45,550 bases of DNA from Bordetella parapertussis (GTDB lineage Bacteria; Pseudomonadota; Gammaproteobacteria; Burkholderiales; Burkholderiaceae_C): contig CAMDCZ010000014.1 of the NCBI GenBank assembly GCA_945890735.1, positions 1-45,550 on the forward strand, in the 5' to 3' direction. This document shows, piece after piece, positions 34,092 through 42,429 of this stretch. How positions within the stretch are numbered: position 1 is the first letter of the stretch; each line of letters opens with the position of its first letter. A program made the position numbers and the translations under genes. A model generated the notes under the pieces. It was given only the letters and a program-made list of their open reading frames with translations, was not told the origin of the DNA and searched no databases.

Positions 34092-34856
34092 TCATTCGTG
34101 GGACAAGGCCAGAACGACCGCGGTCTCGTCAATTTCAGCCAAGGCTTCGTCGCTGACGTTGAAACCACTCAATTGATCAACAAAGCCCACGATGGTGATG
34201 CCGGGTTCCACCAGCAAATTGACTTCACCGCTGGCACTGCCGCGTGACTTGCGCACCACGATGCCATGCACCACGTTTTTGTTGTTTTCACCAGAGGCTT
34301 TTGTGATGTGCACAGCGGTGGCCTTGCACAAGACCAACACCTGCTGACCCTTGTGCAAATCGAACAATTCAGCACTGGCAGCCGTGATTTTGGAATGGAA
34401 TACCGTGCCACCCTTGGAGCTGAGCTCTACACGCACAAAGCCCGCTTTTTTGACAATGGCAGACACGGTGCAAGGAAACTGATTGCGCATGGTGGTGCGC
34501 AGCCCCAAGAAGGCGGTGCTGCTGCTGTCCGTGGTGGGTTTGGCAGAGGCTTTTTTCACCAACTGGGTTTTGGCCTTCTCCAATTCAGTCGAGGCTTTCA
34601 AGAGCTCTTTGCCTGCTTGGGTGAGTTGAGCACCGCCGCCGCCGGCACCGCCCACCACCTTCTCCACCAGTGGCGTGCCTGCCAAGTTGCTCAGAATGTC
34701 GATGGCTTGCCAAGCGGCTTTGTAGCTCACGCCTGCACGCCGAGCTGCCTCGGAGATGGAACCCGCGTCTTGCAAGCGGCGCAGGATGTCGATGCGCTTG
34801 TCGGTTTTGCTGTGGCCCAGGGCATTCCCCAGACTTTGTCCATTTTGGCTGCCCAT
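34092..34856 (-). CDS. modE: molybdate-responsive regulator ModE
   Basis: A 254-residue ModE. Residues about 20-85 form the winged helix (RIDILRRLQDAGSISEAARRAGVSYKAAW), with the glycine-rich GGAGGGGAQLTQ segment of the wing. Two Mop domains follow: TTMRNQFPCTVSAIVKKAGF onward (about 125-190) and NVVHGIVVRKSRGSASGEVN onward (about 190-254). With molybdate bound, ModE represses mod operons and activates some molybdoenzyme genes. The ATG at 34856 is chosen for fit to the family. It heads a reverse operon modE-modB-modC, probably with fccA-fccB, and is divergent from modA across a ModE-like box. Confidence 0.92.
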   Translation of the reverse strand: MGSQNGQSLGNALGHSKTDKRIDILRRLQDAGSISEAARRAGVSYKAAWQAIDILSNLAGTPLVEKVVGGAGGGGAQLTQAGKELLKASTELEKAKTQLVKKASAKPTTDSSSTAFLGLRTTMRNQFPCTVSAIVKKAGFVRVELSSKGGTVFHSKITAASAELFDLHKGQQVLVLCKATAVHITKASGENNKNVVHGIVVRKSRGSASGEVNLLVEPGITIVGFVDQLSGFNVSDEALAEIDETAVVLALSHE

Positions 34857-34886
34857 GGGCGGAGTTCCAAGCTTTGGTGGTAAATT

Positions 34887-34909
34887 CGCTATTCTAAATA
34901 GGAAGAGCG
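34887..34909. promoter_or_regulatory. probable ModE box between modE and modA
   Basis: CGCTATTC (34887-34894) and GAAGAGCG (34902-34909) form an inverted repeat with seven of eight matching positions around a seven-base A+T-rich spacer. Size, symmetry and the CGCTAT half-site resemble described ModE operators, and the place, midway between divergent modE and modA, is where autoregulation would be expected. Binding is inferred. Confidence 0.5.
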
Positions 34910-34985
34910 GACTGCCTGAATGTCTGTGCATGTGTGGTCTCTGCGTTGGCAATGGGCTTGGTCCTTCCTTGCAGATCAGCGATTC

Positions 34986-35735
34986 ATGATGATGAACTTG
35001 AAAAAAATCACCATTTCTTTGGCCTTGGTACTGGGCCACTCTGCTGGGGCCTCAGATCTCACGGTTTCTGCTGCCGCCAGTCTGACCCATGCATTCCAAG
35101 CCATGGGTGCCCAGTTTGAGGCGCAAAACCCAGGCACCAAAGTCAGGTTCAACTTTGGTGCTTCAGGTGCCTTGCTTCAGCAGATCGTCAATGGCGCACC
35201 CGTGGACGTGTTTGCCAGTGCGGACACCGACACCATGGACAAGGCCGTGGCCAAAGCGGTGGTCCATGCAGCAGACAGGAAGGTGTTCACCACCAATCGC
35301 TTGGTGCTCATCACACCTGTTCAGTCAGGTTTGGGATTGAAACAATTGGCAGACTTGAAAAAACCCGAGGTCAAGCGCTTTGCCATGGGTGTGCCCGCCA
35401 GTGTGCCGGCGGGTCATTACACCCAGGATGCTTTGGAAAAGGCGGGGTTATGGACCGAGCTCAAGCCCAAGGTCATCAGCACCCAAAACGTCCGACAAGC
35501 ATTGGACTATGTGGTGCGTGGTGAAGTGGATGCGGGTTTTGTGTATGCGAGTGACGCGCAATTGATGAGCGACAAAGTCAAGGTGGCGTTTCCAGTGGCC
35601 ACCTCGTCCCCCATTCAATACCCGATCGCCATAGTGGCGGCCTCTGCCAACCCGGCTCAAGCCGGGAAGTTCATGGCCTGGGTTCAATCCCCCCAGGGGC
35701 AGGCCGTGCTGAAAAAGCATGGCTTTGGCCAGTGA
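34986..35735 (+). CDS. modA: molybdate-binding periplasmic protein ModA
   Basis: A 249-residue periplasmic binding protein. A signal peptide ends near AGASDLTVSAAASL; the mature start LTVSAAASLTHAF, then FNFGASGALLQQIVNGAPVDVFASAD and the late GEVDAGFVYASDA are classical ModA motifs whose Ser/Ala backbone contacts hold the oxyanion. Three tandem ATGs (34986, 34989, 34992) are possible starts; no strong Shine-Dalgarno sequence is seen. modA is transcribed away from modEBC, unlike the usual single modABC operon. Confidence 0.92.
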   Translation: MMMNLKKITISLALVLGHSAGASDLTVSAAASLTHAFQAMGAQFEAQNPGTKVRFNFGASGALLQQIVNGAPVDVFASADTDTMDKAVAKAVVHAADRKVFTTNRLVLITPVQSGLGLKQLADLKKPEVKRFAMGVPASVPAGHYTQDALEKAGLWTELKPKVISTQNVRQALDYVVRGEVDAGFVYASDAQLMSDKVKVAFPVATSSPIQYPIAIVAASANPAQAGKFMAWVQSPQGQAVLKKHGFGQ

Positions 35736-35756
35736 GCTGGGTCTGCCCCGGCTTTG
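35735..35756 (+). terminator. possible weak terminator after modA
   Basis: AGCTGGG (35735-35741) can pair with CCCCGGCT (35746-35753) around TCTG with one wobble and one bulge, followed by only three T. It overlaps the modA stop. The next gene is convergent. Confidence 0.3.
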
Positions 35757-35766
35757 TCAACCAGGT

Positions 35767-36276
35767 TTATTTCAGCTTCAATTCATAGCTCAGGTGCAAC
35801 ACATAGTTGGCTGGGCTTTTGCGGTGGGTAGGCAAGACAGACAAACGAATGCCGTGTTGTTCATTGAAGTCGTGCTTGAGGCTGGCTGCCGCCATGAGTG
35901 AGTAATCGTGTGGGTAGCTGCGGGTTCTGTACCCGCTCACCACACCCACCATGACCGCAGCCGATTGAAACAAGGGGTTGGTCGGCAAGGCATGCTTCAG
36001 GGTGTAGCCTGCGTATAACGAGTCCTTGTTCAAGCTGTTTTTGTAATAGCCACCGGTGATTCCGCGGTGCTCCAGGTAGACGCCTGTGTTGACATTGTTG
36101 AAATACCCTCGGTCGTGGTAACTGAAGGTGTGCACGCCAACCGTGGTTGTTTGTGCAGCCACAGGTGACAGCAAGGTCAAACTCAGGATCAGGCCAACGA
36201 TCCCCTCGTTGCAAAAATCAACCGCGGCCCTGGCTGGTTTGGTTTGTAGGTGTTTAGAAAAAACTTTGTGTTGCAT
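35767..36276 (-). CDS. small outer-membrane beta-barrel protein related to the 22686-23231 product
   Basis: A 169-residue exported protein; the hydrophobic signal (about residues 26-42, ending SPVAAQ) sits behind an unusually long polar N-terminus. The mature part alternates aromatic and polar residues as in an eight-strand barrel. It aligns by eye with the product of 22686-23231: TFSYHD (50-55), NTGVYLEHRG (63-72), GGYYKNSLNKDSLYAGY (75-91) and a proline strand SVLPTHRK (146-153), which correspond to YSLHFD, NAGLGLEVR, GRFMNSDSVHSNYVGAY and AVVPVATW there. A PagP-like or phage-encoded barrel family is possible; catalysis is not established. The ATG at 36276 has AGGAGA five bases upstream, and that site is inside a hairpin. 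Confidence 0.6.
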   Translation of the reverse strand: MQHKVFSKHLQTKPARAAVDFCNEGIVGLILSLTLLSPVAAQTTTVGVHTFSYHDRGYFNNVNTGVYLEHRGITGGYYKNSLNKDSLYAGYTLKHALPTNPLFQSAAVMVGVVSGYRTRSYPHDYSLMAAASLKHDFNEQHGIRLSVLPTHRKSPANYVLHLSYELKLK

Positions 36277-36281
36277 GTCAA

Positions 36282-36304
36282 TCTCCTGTGGTCTGCGCAG
36301 GAGA
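36282..36304 (-). promoter_or_regulatory. hairpin that sequesters the ribosome-binding site
   Basis: In the transcript of the barrel gene, TCTCCTG (36304-36298) is exactly complementary to CAGGAGA (36288-36282), giving seven base pairs around a nine-base loop. The second arm is the Shine-Dalgarno sequence of the ATG at 36276. A folded message would hide the ribosome-binding site, as in RNA thermometers or other translational switches. Confidence 0.45.
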
Positions 36305-36368
36305 AAAGCAATTCAAAGTCCAGCTGAGCGTGGCTTGTTTGACCCTCGATTGCCAAAGCAGTCAATGC

Positions 36369-36403
36369 GGGTGACGCATGCATGCCAAAGCATGCGTTCA
36401 CCC
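36369..36403. repeat. strong inverted repeat after the fds operon
   Basis: GGGTGACGCATGC (36369-36381) pairs with GCATGCGTTCACCC (36390-36403), 13 base pairs with one bulged T around an eight-base loop. It lies about 58 bases after the fdsD stop and upstream of the barrel gene. There is no T-run on either side, so it is either a processed or Rho-assisted 3' end of the fds message or an operator. The rest of the 184-base gap holds only small hairpins and no gene. Confidence 0.5.
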
Positions 36404-36460
36404 GATCAGCCAGGTGTTAAACCGAAAAAGGTTTCAGGAAACAGCGGCCAGATCTCCCTG

Positions 36461-36709
36461 TCATGCAGGGGTGGCAGGGGTTTTGGGCTTCAATGCCTCG
36501 GCGTGCAGTGTCAAAGCTTCGTGCACCAAGGGCATCAAATCTTTCACCTTGTCGGTGGCCAAGCTGTCAACCATCAACAGCCGCATGCGTGGCTCCCAAA
36601 ACTTTTGGATGTGATTGGCAATGCTGGTTTTGGCTTCCTCGCGGTCAGGGAAGGCCGAAAAAAATTCACCAATTTGATTGGCCATGCGAACCAAGTTGTC
36701 AATGTCCAT
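36461..36709 (-). CDS. fdsD: formate dehydrogenase delta subunit FdsD
   Basis: An 82-residue protein. MDIDNLVRMANQIGEFFSAFPDREEA, then IANHIQKFWEPRMR, are the conserved FdsD blocks. In Rhodobacter and Cupriavidus this small subunit is needed for cofactor insertion and an active NAD-linked formate dehydrogenase. The ATG at 36709 overlaps the end of fdhD by 11 bases. It is the last gene of the operon. Confidence 0.88.
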   Translation of the reverse strand: MDIDNLVRMANQIGEFFSAFPDREEAKTSIANHIQKFWEPRMRLLMVDSLATDKVKDLMPLVHEALTLHAEALKPKTPATPA

Positions 36710-37490
36710 GATGTGCTTCTTGTAAAGGTAGAGTCGGGTGGGAAAGACGATGCCCGTGGCTGTATGTCGAAAAGCCGTCACCACGCACCAAGCCCAGCAA
36801 CAGCAGGTTGTGGTCTTGTGCCAACTCGACGGCCAAGGCAGTGGGTGCAGACACGGCGGTCAACACACCGGCACCGCTTTGCAGCGTTTTTTGCACCATC
36901 TCAAAACTGGCACGGCTGGTGATGCAGACAAAGCCCTGTGTCATGTCTTGGGTGCTTTTGCGCAAAGCTCCAATGAGTTTGTCCAAGGCGTTGTGTCTGC
37001 CGACATCCTCTCGCACGCAAACGATGTCGCCTGAGAGGCTGGCCCAGGCGGCTGCATGGGTGGCGCCAGTGCGCTGTTTCTCAGGTTGGTGATGTCGCAG
37101 CAGGGCATGGGCCTTGAACATGGCCTCAGTGTCCAGGCCCACGCTCGGGGCTTGCGGGAGGTTGCTCAAGCGAACCTGCCCCAAGCTGTCCGCGCCACAC
37201 AGGCCACAGCCGGTGCGCCCAGCCATGGTGCGGCGTCTTTCCTTGAGTCGTTGTTCGGCTTGCGCAGCGACTTCCAAGCGCACTTCAATGCCTTGGGCCA
37301 GGACATCATGCTCGATCCCATACAACTGCGATGGGCTGTCGATCAGCCCCTCGGTCAGGGCAAAGCCCAGCGCAAAGTCCTCCAGGTCAGCGGGGCTGGC
37401 CATCATCACAGCATGCGAGATGCCGTTGAACACCAGCGCGACTGGCACCTCTTCGGCCAACGCCAGATCAGCGTTGCCCAAGCCCTTCAC
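36699..37490 (-). CDS. fdhD: formate dehydrogenase accessory sulfurtransferase FdhD
   Basis: A 263-residue maturation factor that passes sulfur from the IscS persulfide to the bis-MGD cofactor before insertion in FdsA. RTGCGLCGADS contains the catalytic CxxC (near residues 95-98); LEDFALGFALTEGLI and the late CITSRASFEMVQKTL segments are typical. It begins with GTG at 37490, overlapping the fdsA stop (GTGA), which couples it to its client enzyme. Confidence 0.9.
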   Translation of the reverse strand: MKGLGNADLALAEEVPVALVFNGISHAVMMASPADLEDFALGFALTEGLIDSPSQLYGIEHDVLAQGIEVRLEVAAQAEQRLKERRRTMAGRTGCGLCGADSLGQVRLSNLPQAPSVGLDTEAMFKAHALLRHHQPEKQRTGATHAAAWASLSGDIVCVREDVGRHNALDKLIGALRKSTQDMTQGFVCITSRASFEMVQKTLQSGAGVLTAVSAPTALAVELAQDHNLLLLGLVRGDGFSTYSHGHRLSHPTLPLQEAHHGH

Positions 37491-40375
37491 TTGCCAACCA
37501 CCTCGAAGGCTTGGTCAGCTTGCTGGGCTTTGGCCAACAAACCGAGCTGGTTTTGGTTGAACTGTTGGTAGTTCTTTTGCCATTCAGAGGGTTGGCTGAC
37601 AGACACGACCTGGACCGCAGTCACTTTGTACTCTGGACAGTTGGTGGCCCAGTCAGAGGCATCGGTGGTGATCACGTTGGCACCCGACTCGGGGAAGTGG
37701 AAGGTGGTGTAGACCACGCCAGCTTGCATGCGCTCGCTGATTTCAGCGCGCAAGACCGTTCGACCGGCACGGCTCTCAATGCCCACCCAATCGTCTTGCT
37801 TGATGCCACGTTCTTCGGCATCGTGCGGATGGATTTCCAAGCGGTCTTCGCTGTGCCATTGGTTGTTGTCGGTGCGACGGGTCTGTGCGCCCACGTTGTA
37901 CTGCGACAAGATGCGTCCCGTGGTGAGCAAGAGTGGGAACTTGCGCGTGACCTTTTCTTGACTGGCCACATACTGGGTTGGGAAAAACTTACCCTTGCCG
38001 CGCATGAAGCCAGCGGTGTGCATGATGTCCATGCCAGCCTCGGGTGTGTTGTCGTTGCACGGCCATTGCAGGCTGGTGTGTTGATCGATCTTGGCGTAGC
38101 TCACACCCGAGAAGCTGGGGGTGAGGGCGGCGATTTCTTTCATCACATCTTCCGGGTGGGTGTAGTGCATCTCGTAACCCAAGGCTTTGGCGAGCTTGAC
38201 CGTGACTTGCCAATCGGCCAAACCGGCCATGGGTGGCATGGCTTGACGCACTCGCGAAATGCGGCGTTCGGCGTTGGTGAACGTGCCGTCTTTTTCCAGG
38301 AACGAAGAACCAGGCAAAAACACATGGGCGTATTTGGCGGTTTCATTCAAGAAGATGTCTTGCACCACGATGCATTCCATCGCCGACAAAGCCGCGGCCA
38401 CATGTTGTGTGTCAGGGTCAGACTGAACGATGTCTTCGCCCTGGCAATACAGGCCCAGGAACGAGCCGTCCATGGCTGCGTCAAACATGTTGGGAATGCG
38501 CAGGCCAGGCTCAGGACTCAGGTGCACGCCCCATGCGCTTTCGAACAAAGAGCGGGTGGTGGTGTCAGAGATGTGGCGGTAGCCAGGCAACTCGTGCGGG
38601 AAACTTCCCATGTCACAAGCGCCTTGCACATTGTTTTGGCCACGCAAGGGGTTCACGCCCACGCCTTCGCGCCCGACCATGCCGCAAGCCATGGCCAGAT
38701 TGGCAATGCCCATGACCATGGTGGAGCCTTGCGAGTGCTCGGTCACGCCCAAGCCGTAATAAATCGCCGAGTTGGGGCCAGCGGCATACATGCGAGCGGC
38801 GGCGCGAACGTCTGCCGCAGGCACGCCAGTGACGCTTTCAAACGCTTCAGGCGAGTTCTCGGGTTTGGACACAAAGTCGCACCATTCGTTGAAGCTCTTG
38901 TCATCACAACGCTGCGCCACGTAGTCTTTGGCCACCAAACCTTCGGTCACCACCACATGGGCCAAGGAATTGATCAGTGCCACGTTGGTGCCTGGGCGCA
39001 ATGCCAAGTGGTGTTGCGCCTTCACGTGCGGGCTGCTGACCAAATCGATTTTGCGGGGGTCAGCCACGATCAATTTGGCGCCGCCACGCAAACGGCGCTT
39101 CATGCGCGAGGCAAACACGGGGTGAGCGTCGGAGGGGTTGGCGCCGATCACCAGCAGCACATCGGCCTGTTCCACCGACTTGAAGGTTTGCGTACCAGCC
39201 GAGGTACCAAAGGTTTGGCCCAGACCATAACCCGTGGGTGAATGGCAGACACGGGCGCAGGTGTCGACGTTGTTGGTGCCAAATGCCGCGCGCACGAGTT
39301 TTTGCACCAGATAGGTTTCTTCGTTGGTGCAACGTGAAGAGGTGATGCCGCCCACCGAGTCTTTGCCGTGTTTGGCTTGGATGCGTTTGAACTCGGACGC
39401 GGCATGGTTGATGGCTTCGTCCCAGCTGACCTCTTGCCATGGGTCGGTGATCTTGGCACGGATCATGGGTTTGGTGATGCGGTCTTGGTGGGTGGCATAG
39501 CCCCAGGCAAAACGGCCTTTCACACAGGAATGGCCTTCATTGGCTTTGCCGTCTTTCCAAGGCACCATGCGAACCACGGTGTTGCCTTTCATTTCGGCCT
39601 TGAAACCACAACCCACACCGCAATAGGCGCAGGTGGTGATCAGGCTGTGCTCGGGCTGACCCAATTCGATGATGGACTTTTCTTGCAAGGTGGCGGTCGG
39701 GCAGGCTTCAACACAGGCGCCGCAGGACACGCATTCGCTGTCCATGAACGGCTGGTCTTGACCCGGCGACACGCGGCTCTCAAAGCCACGGCCTGAAATC
39801 GTCAAAGCGAAAGTGCCTTGTGTTTCCTCGCAGGCACGCACGCAGCGGTTGCAGACAATGCATTTGCTGGCGTCGTAGGTGAAATAGGGGTTGGATTCGT
39901 CCTTTTTGGCGTCGCAATGGTGCGCACCGGCGGCTTCGCCCACGCCATAGCGAACATTGCGCAAACCGGTCACGCCCGCCATGTCTTGCAATTCGCAATT
40001 GCCATTGGCACTGCAGGTCAGGCAATCCAAGGGGTGGTCGGAGATGTAGAGCTCCATCACCCCTTTGCGCAGGTCCTGCAGCTTGGGGGTTTGGGTGTGG
40101 ACCACCATGCCAGCTTCAGCCGGCGTGGTGCATGAGGCGGGGAAGCCTTTGCGGCCGTCGATTTCCACCAAGCACAAACGGCATGAGCCAAAAGGCTCGA
40201 GGCTGTCGGTGGCGCAAAGCTTGGGCACTTGGATGCCAGCTTCCACGGCTGCTCGCATCAGCGAGGTGCCTTTGGGCACGGTGACCTCATAGCCATCGAT
40301 GTGGAGTTGCACGGTTTGACTGGCGGTACGCGCAGGGGTACCGTGGTCGCGCTCTTGTTTCAAGTACATCAACAT
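37487..40375 (-). CDS. fdsA: NAD-dependent formate dehydrogenase catalytic subunit FdsA
   Basis: A 962-residue cytosolic molybdoenzyme subunit that oxidises formate to CO2. The order is an N-terminal 2Fe-2S domain (CATDSLEPFGSCRLCLVE), a NuoG-like His-Cys segment (HPLDCLTCSANGNCELQ), a two-cluster ferredoxin domain (CIVCNRCVRAC, CVSCGACVEACPT), a 4Fe-4S motif (CAYCGVGC) and the bis-MGD catalytic domain. The molybdenum ligand is C377 in ARVCHSPTGYG, a cysteine as in other Fds enzymes, followed by the conserved histidine H378. The ATG at 40375 follows AAGGA by six bases. It lies nine bases after fdsB and overlaps fdhD. Confidence 0.96.
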   Translation of the reverse strand: MLMYLKQERDHGTPARTASQTVQLHIDGYEVTVPKGTSLMRAAVEAGIQVPKLCATDSLEPFGSCRLCLVEIDGRKGFPASCTTPAEAGMVVHTQTPKLQDLRKGVMELYISDHPLDCLTCSANGNCELQDMAGVTGLRNVRYGVGEAAGAHHCDAKKDESNPYFTYDASKCIVCNRCVRACEETQGTFALTISGRGFESRVSPGQDQPFMDSECVSCGACVEACPTATLQEKSIIELGQPEHSLITTCAYCGVGCGFKAEMKGNTVVRMVPWKDGKANEGHSCVKGRFAWGYATHQDRITKPMIRAKITDPWQEVSWDEAINHAASEFKRIQAKHGKDSVGGITSSRCTNEETYLVQKLVRAAFGTNNVDTCARVCHSPTGYGLGQTFGTSAGTQTFKSVEQADVLLVIGANPSDAHPVFASRMKRRLRGGAKLIVADPRKIDLVSSPHVKAQHHLALRPGTNVALINSLAHVVVTEGLVAKDYVAQRCDDKSFNEWCDFVSKPENSPEAFESVTGVPAADVRAAARMYAAGPNSAIYYGLGVTEHSQGSTMVMGIANLAMACGMVGREGVGVNPLRGQNNVQGACDMGSFPHELPGYRHISDTTTRSLFESAWGVHLSPEPGLRIPNMFDAAMDGSFLGLYCQGEDIVQSDPDTQHVAAALSAMECIVVQDIFLNETAKYAHVFLPGSSFLEKDGTFTNAERRISRVRQAMPPMAGLADWQVTVKLAKALGYEMHYTHPEDVMKEIAALTPSFSGVSYAKIDQHTSLQWPCNDNTPEAGMDIMHTAGFMRGKGKFFPTQYVASQEKVTRKFPLLLTTGRILSQYNVGAQTRRTDNNQWHSEDRLEIHPHDAEERGIKQDDWVGIESRAGRTVLRAEISERMQAGVVYTTFHFPESGANVITTDASDWATNCPEYKVTAVQVVSVSQPSEWQKNYQQFNQNQLGLLAKAQQADQAFEVVGK

Positions 40376-40384
40376 GGTGGTTCC

Positions 40385-41941
40385 TTAGTGCACAGCTTCT
40401 GCTTTGGCGGGAAGGCCAAAGTCAGCGGGGTAATGGTTGAGTGCGGACAGCACGGGATAAGGGGTCATGCCACCCATGGCGCACAAACTGCCGTGAAGCA
40501 TGGTGTCGCACAGGTCGCGCAGCAAATGCACTTGCTGTTCTTTGTTGGTCGCCGAGCCGATCCGGTCGATGGTTTCCATGCCGCGCGTCGAGCCAATCCG
40601 ACAGGGGGTGCATTTGCCACAGCTCTCCAAGGCACAAAACTCCATCGCATAGCGAGCGAGCTTGGCCATGTTCGCGCTTTCATCATGCACCACGATACCG
40701 CCGTGACCGACCACCGCACCCATGGCGGCATAGGCCTCGTAGTCCAGCGGCACGTCCCATTGAGACTCGGGCACATAAGCGCCCAGGGGGCCGCCGACTT
40801 GCACGGCTTTGATCGGCCGGCCACTGCGGCTGCCGCCACCAAAGTCAAACAAGAGTTCGCGCAAGGTCAAACCAAAAGCGCGCTCAACCAAACCACCTTG
40901 CAACACATTGCCGGTGATCTGGAAAGGCAAGGTGCCGGTCGAGCGACCCATGCCAAAGTTTTTGTAAAACGCCGCGCCCTTGGCCATGATGATCGGCACG
41001 CTGGCCAAGGTGATCACATTGTTGATCACGGTGGGTTGACCAAACAAGCCCTCGATGGCGGGCAGGGGAGGCTTGGCACGAACAATGCCGCGTTTGCCTT
41101 CGATGCTTTCGAGCATGGCGGTTTCTTCGCCGCACACATAAGCGCCTGCGGCTTTGCGCACTTGCAGGTGAAACGCTTTGCCACTGCCCAGCACGTTGTG
41201 ACCCAGGTAGCCCGCAGACTCGGCCAGGGCGATCGCGGTGTTCATGGTGGCAATGGCGTGCGGGTATTCGGAGCGGATGTAGAGGTAGCCGCTGGTGGCA
41301 CCCACGGCCAAGCCGGCGATGGCCATGCCTTCGATCAACATGTAGGGGTCGCCCTCCATGGTCATGCGGTCAGAGAAAGTGCCCGAGTCGCCTTCATCCG
41401 CATTGCAAACCACGTACTTTTGTGCAGCAGTCGTGCCCAGCACGGTGCGCCATTTGATGCCTGCCGGAAATGCGGCGCCACCTCGACCACGCAAGCCCGA
41501 GTCGAGCACTTCTTGCACCACCGCCGCGCCATCCAGGGCTGCGGCTTTTTGCAAGCCGACCCAACCACCGTGGGCGGCATAGTCGTCCAAAGACAGAGGT
41601 CGTGTGATGCCCATGCGGGCAAAGGTCAGGCGTTGCTGCTTGGCTAAATAGGGGATTTGCTCGGTGACGCCTTGAGACAACGCATGCGACCCGCCATTCA
41701 AAAAACCCGCGTCGAACAAAGAAGGCACATCTTCAGGCGACACCGGGCCATAAGCCATGCGACCTTGCGCCGTCAACACTTCCACCAAAGGTTCGAGCCA
41801 AAACATGCCGCGCGAACTGTTGCGCTGAATGTCAATGGCCACACCGCGAGCGGCAGCGGCTTGGGTCAAGGCGTCCACCACCTCGTCGGCGCCTGCGGCC
41901 AAGGCAGCAGAGTCACAGGGTACGTAAAGCGTCACGCTCAT
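40385..41941 (-). CDS. fdsB: formate dehydrogenase beta subunit FdsB (FMN/NADH-binding)
   Basis: A 518-residue NuoF-like subunit that carries FMN and one 4Fe-4S cluster and reduces NAD+. GLRGRGGAAFPAGIKW and CNADEGDSGTFSDR form the NADH/FMN pocket, YVCGEETAMLESIEGKRG is conserved in NuoF proteins, and SCGKCTPCRIG supplies cluster cysteines. An N-terminal thioredoxin-like region (about 1-100) resembles the fused NuoE-like domain of Fds beta subunits. The ATG at 41941 overlaps the fdsG stop (ATGA). Confidence 0.95.
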   Translation of the reverse strand: MSVTLYVPCDSAALAAGADEVVDALTQAAAARGVAIDIQRNSSRGMFWLEPLVEVLTAQGRMAYGPVSPEDVPSLFDAGFLNGGSHALSQGVTEQIPYLAKQQRLTFARMGITRPLSLDDYAAHGGWVGLQKAAALDGAAVVQEVLDSGLRGRGGAAFPAGIKWRTVLGTTAAQKYVVCNADEGDSGTFSDRMTMEGDPYMLIEGMAIAGLAVGATSGYLYIRSEYPHAIATMNTAIALAESAGYLGHNVLGSGKAFHLQVRKAAGAYVCGEETAMLESIEGKRGIVRAKPPLPAIEGLFGQPTVINNVITLASVPIIMAKGAAFYKNFGMGRSTGTLPFQITGNVLQGGLVERAFGLTLRELLFDFGGGSRSGRPIKAVQVGGPLGAYVPESQWDVPLDYEAYAAMGAVVGHGGIVVHDESANMAKLARYAMEFCALESCGKCTPCRIGSTRGMETIDRIGSATNKEQQVHLLRDLCDTMLHGSLCAMGGMTPYPVLSALNHYPADFGLPAKAEAVH

Positions 41942-42420
41942 GATGCGCTCCTCAGGGTCGAGACGAGTTGATTCAATTTGCCTTCGTTCATGCGTGCATG
42001 CATCTTGTCGTCCACCTGGATCGCAGGCGAAGAGGCGCACAGCCCCAGGCAATAAACCGGTTCCAACGAGAACAACCCGTCCGCACTGGTTTCATGCACT
42101 TTGCAGCCCAGGGCTTGCTCGGCTTGCGCCAACAAGTCTTCGCTGCCACAGGCTTGGCATGCCTCGGCACGACAGACCTGCACCACGTGTTTGCCAGGCG
42201 GGGTGCTGCGAAAGTAGTGGTAATAGGTGATGACGCCATGCACCTCGGCGCGCGAGAGGTTCATCCCTTGCGCAATCAATGGCACGGTGGTCGAGGGAAT
42301 AAAGCCCAGGCGATCTTGGACGTCATGCAACAAGGGCAGCAAGCCGCCTTCAGTCTCTTGGTGTTTTTCCAAGAGCTGGCTGACCAGCGAGAGTTCGGGA
42401 GATACCAGAGCTTTATTCAT
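41938..42420 (-). CDS. fdsG: formate dehydrogenase gamma subunit FdsG
   Basis: A 160-residue NuoE-like subunit with one 2Fe-2S cluster. LLPLLHDVQDRLGFIP and VITYYHYFR are typical, and the cluster ligands are the CRAEAC pair (C-x4-C) and the YCLGLC pair (C-x3-C). It starts nine bases after the transporter stop, with no recognisable Shine-Dalgarno sequence, so coupling to the transporter reading is likely. It is the first enzyme gene of fdsG-fdsB-fdsA-fdhD-fdsD. Confidence 0.94.
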   Translation of the reverse strand: MNKALVSPELSLVSQLLEKHQETEGGLLPLLHDVQDRLGFIPSTTVPLIAQGMNLSRAEVHGVITYYHYFRSTPPGKHVVQVCRAEACQACGSEDLLAQAEQALGCKVHETSADGLFSLEPVYCLGLCASSPAIQVDDKMHARMNEGKLNQLVSTLRSAS

Positions 42421-42429
42421 AAGGACAAA

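Noticed and set aside
37511..39241. 576-codon forward open frame
   Set aside because: It lies antisense to fdsA, whose motifs are intact; the translated sequence is rich in His, Gly and Gln, typical of a shadow frame.
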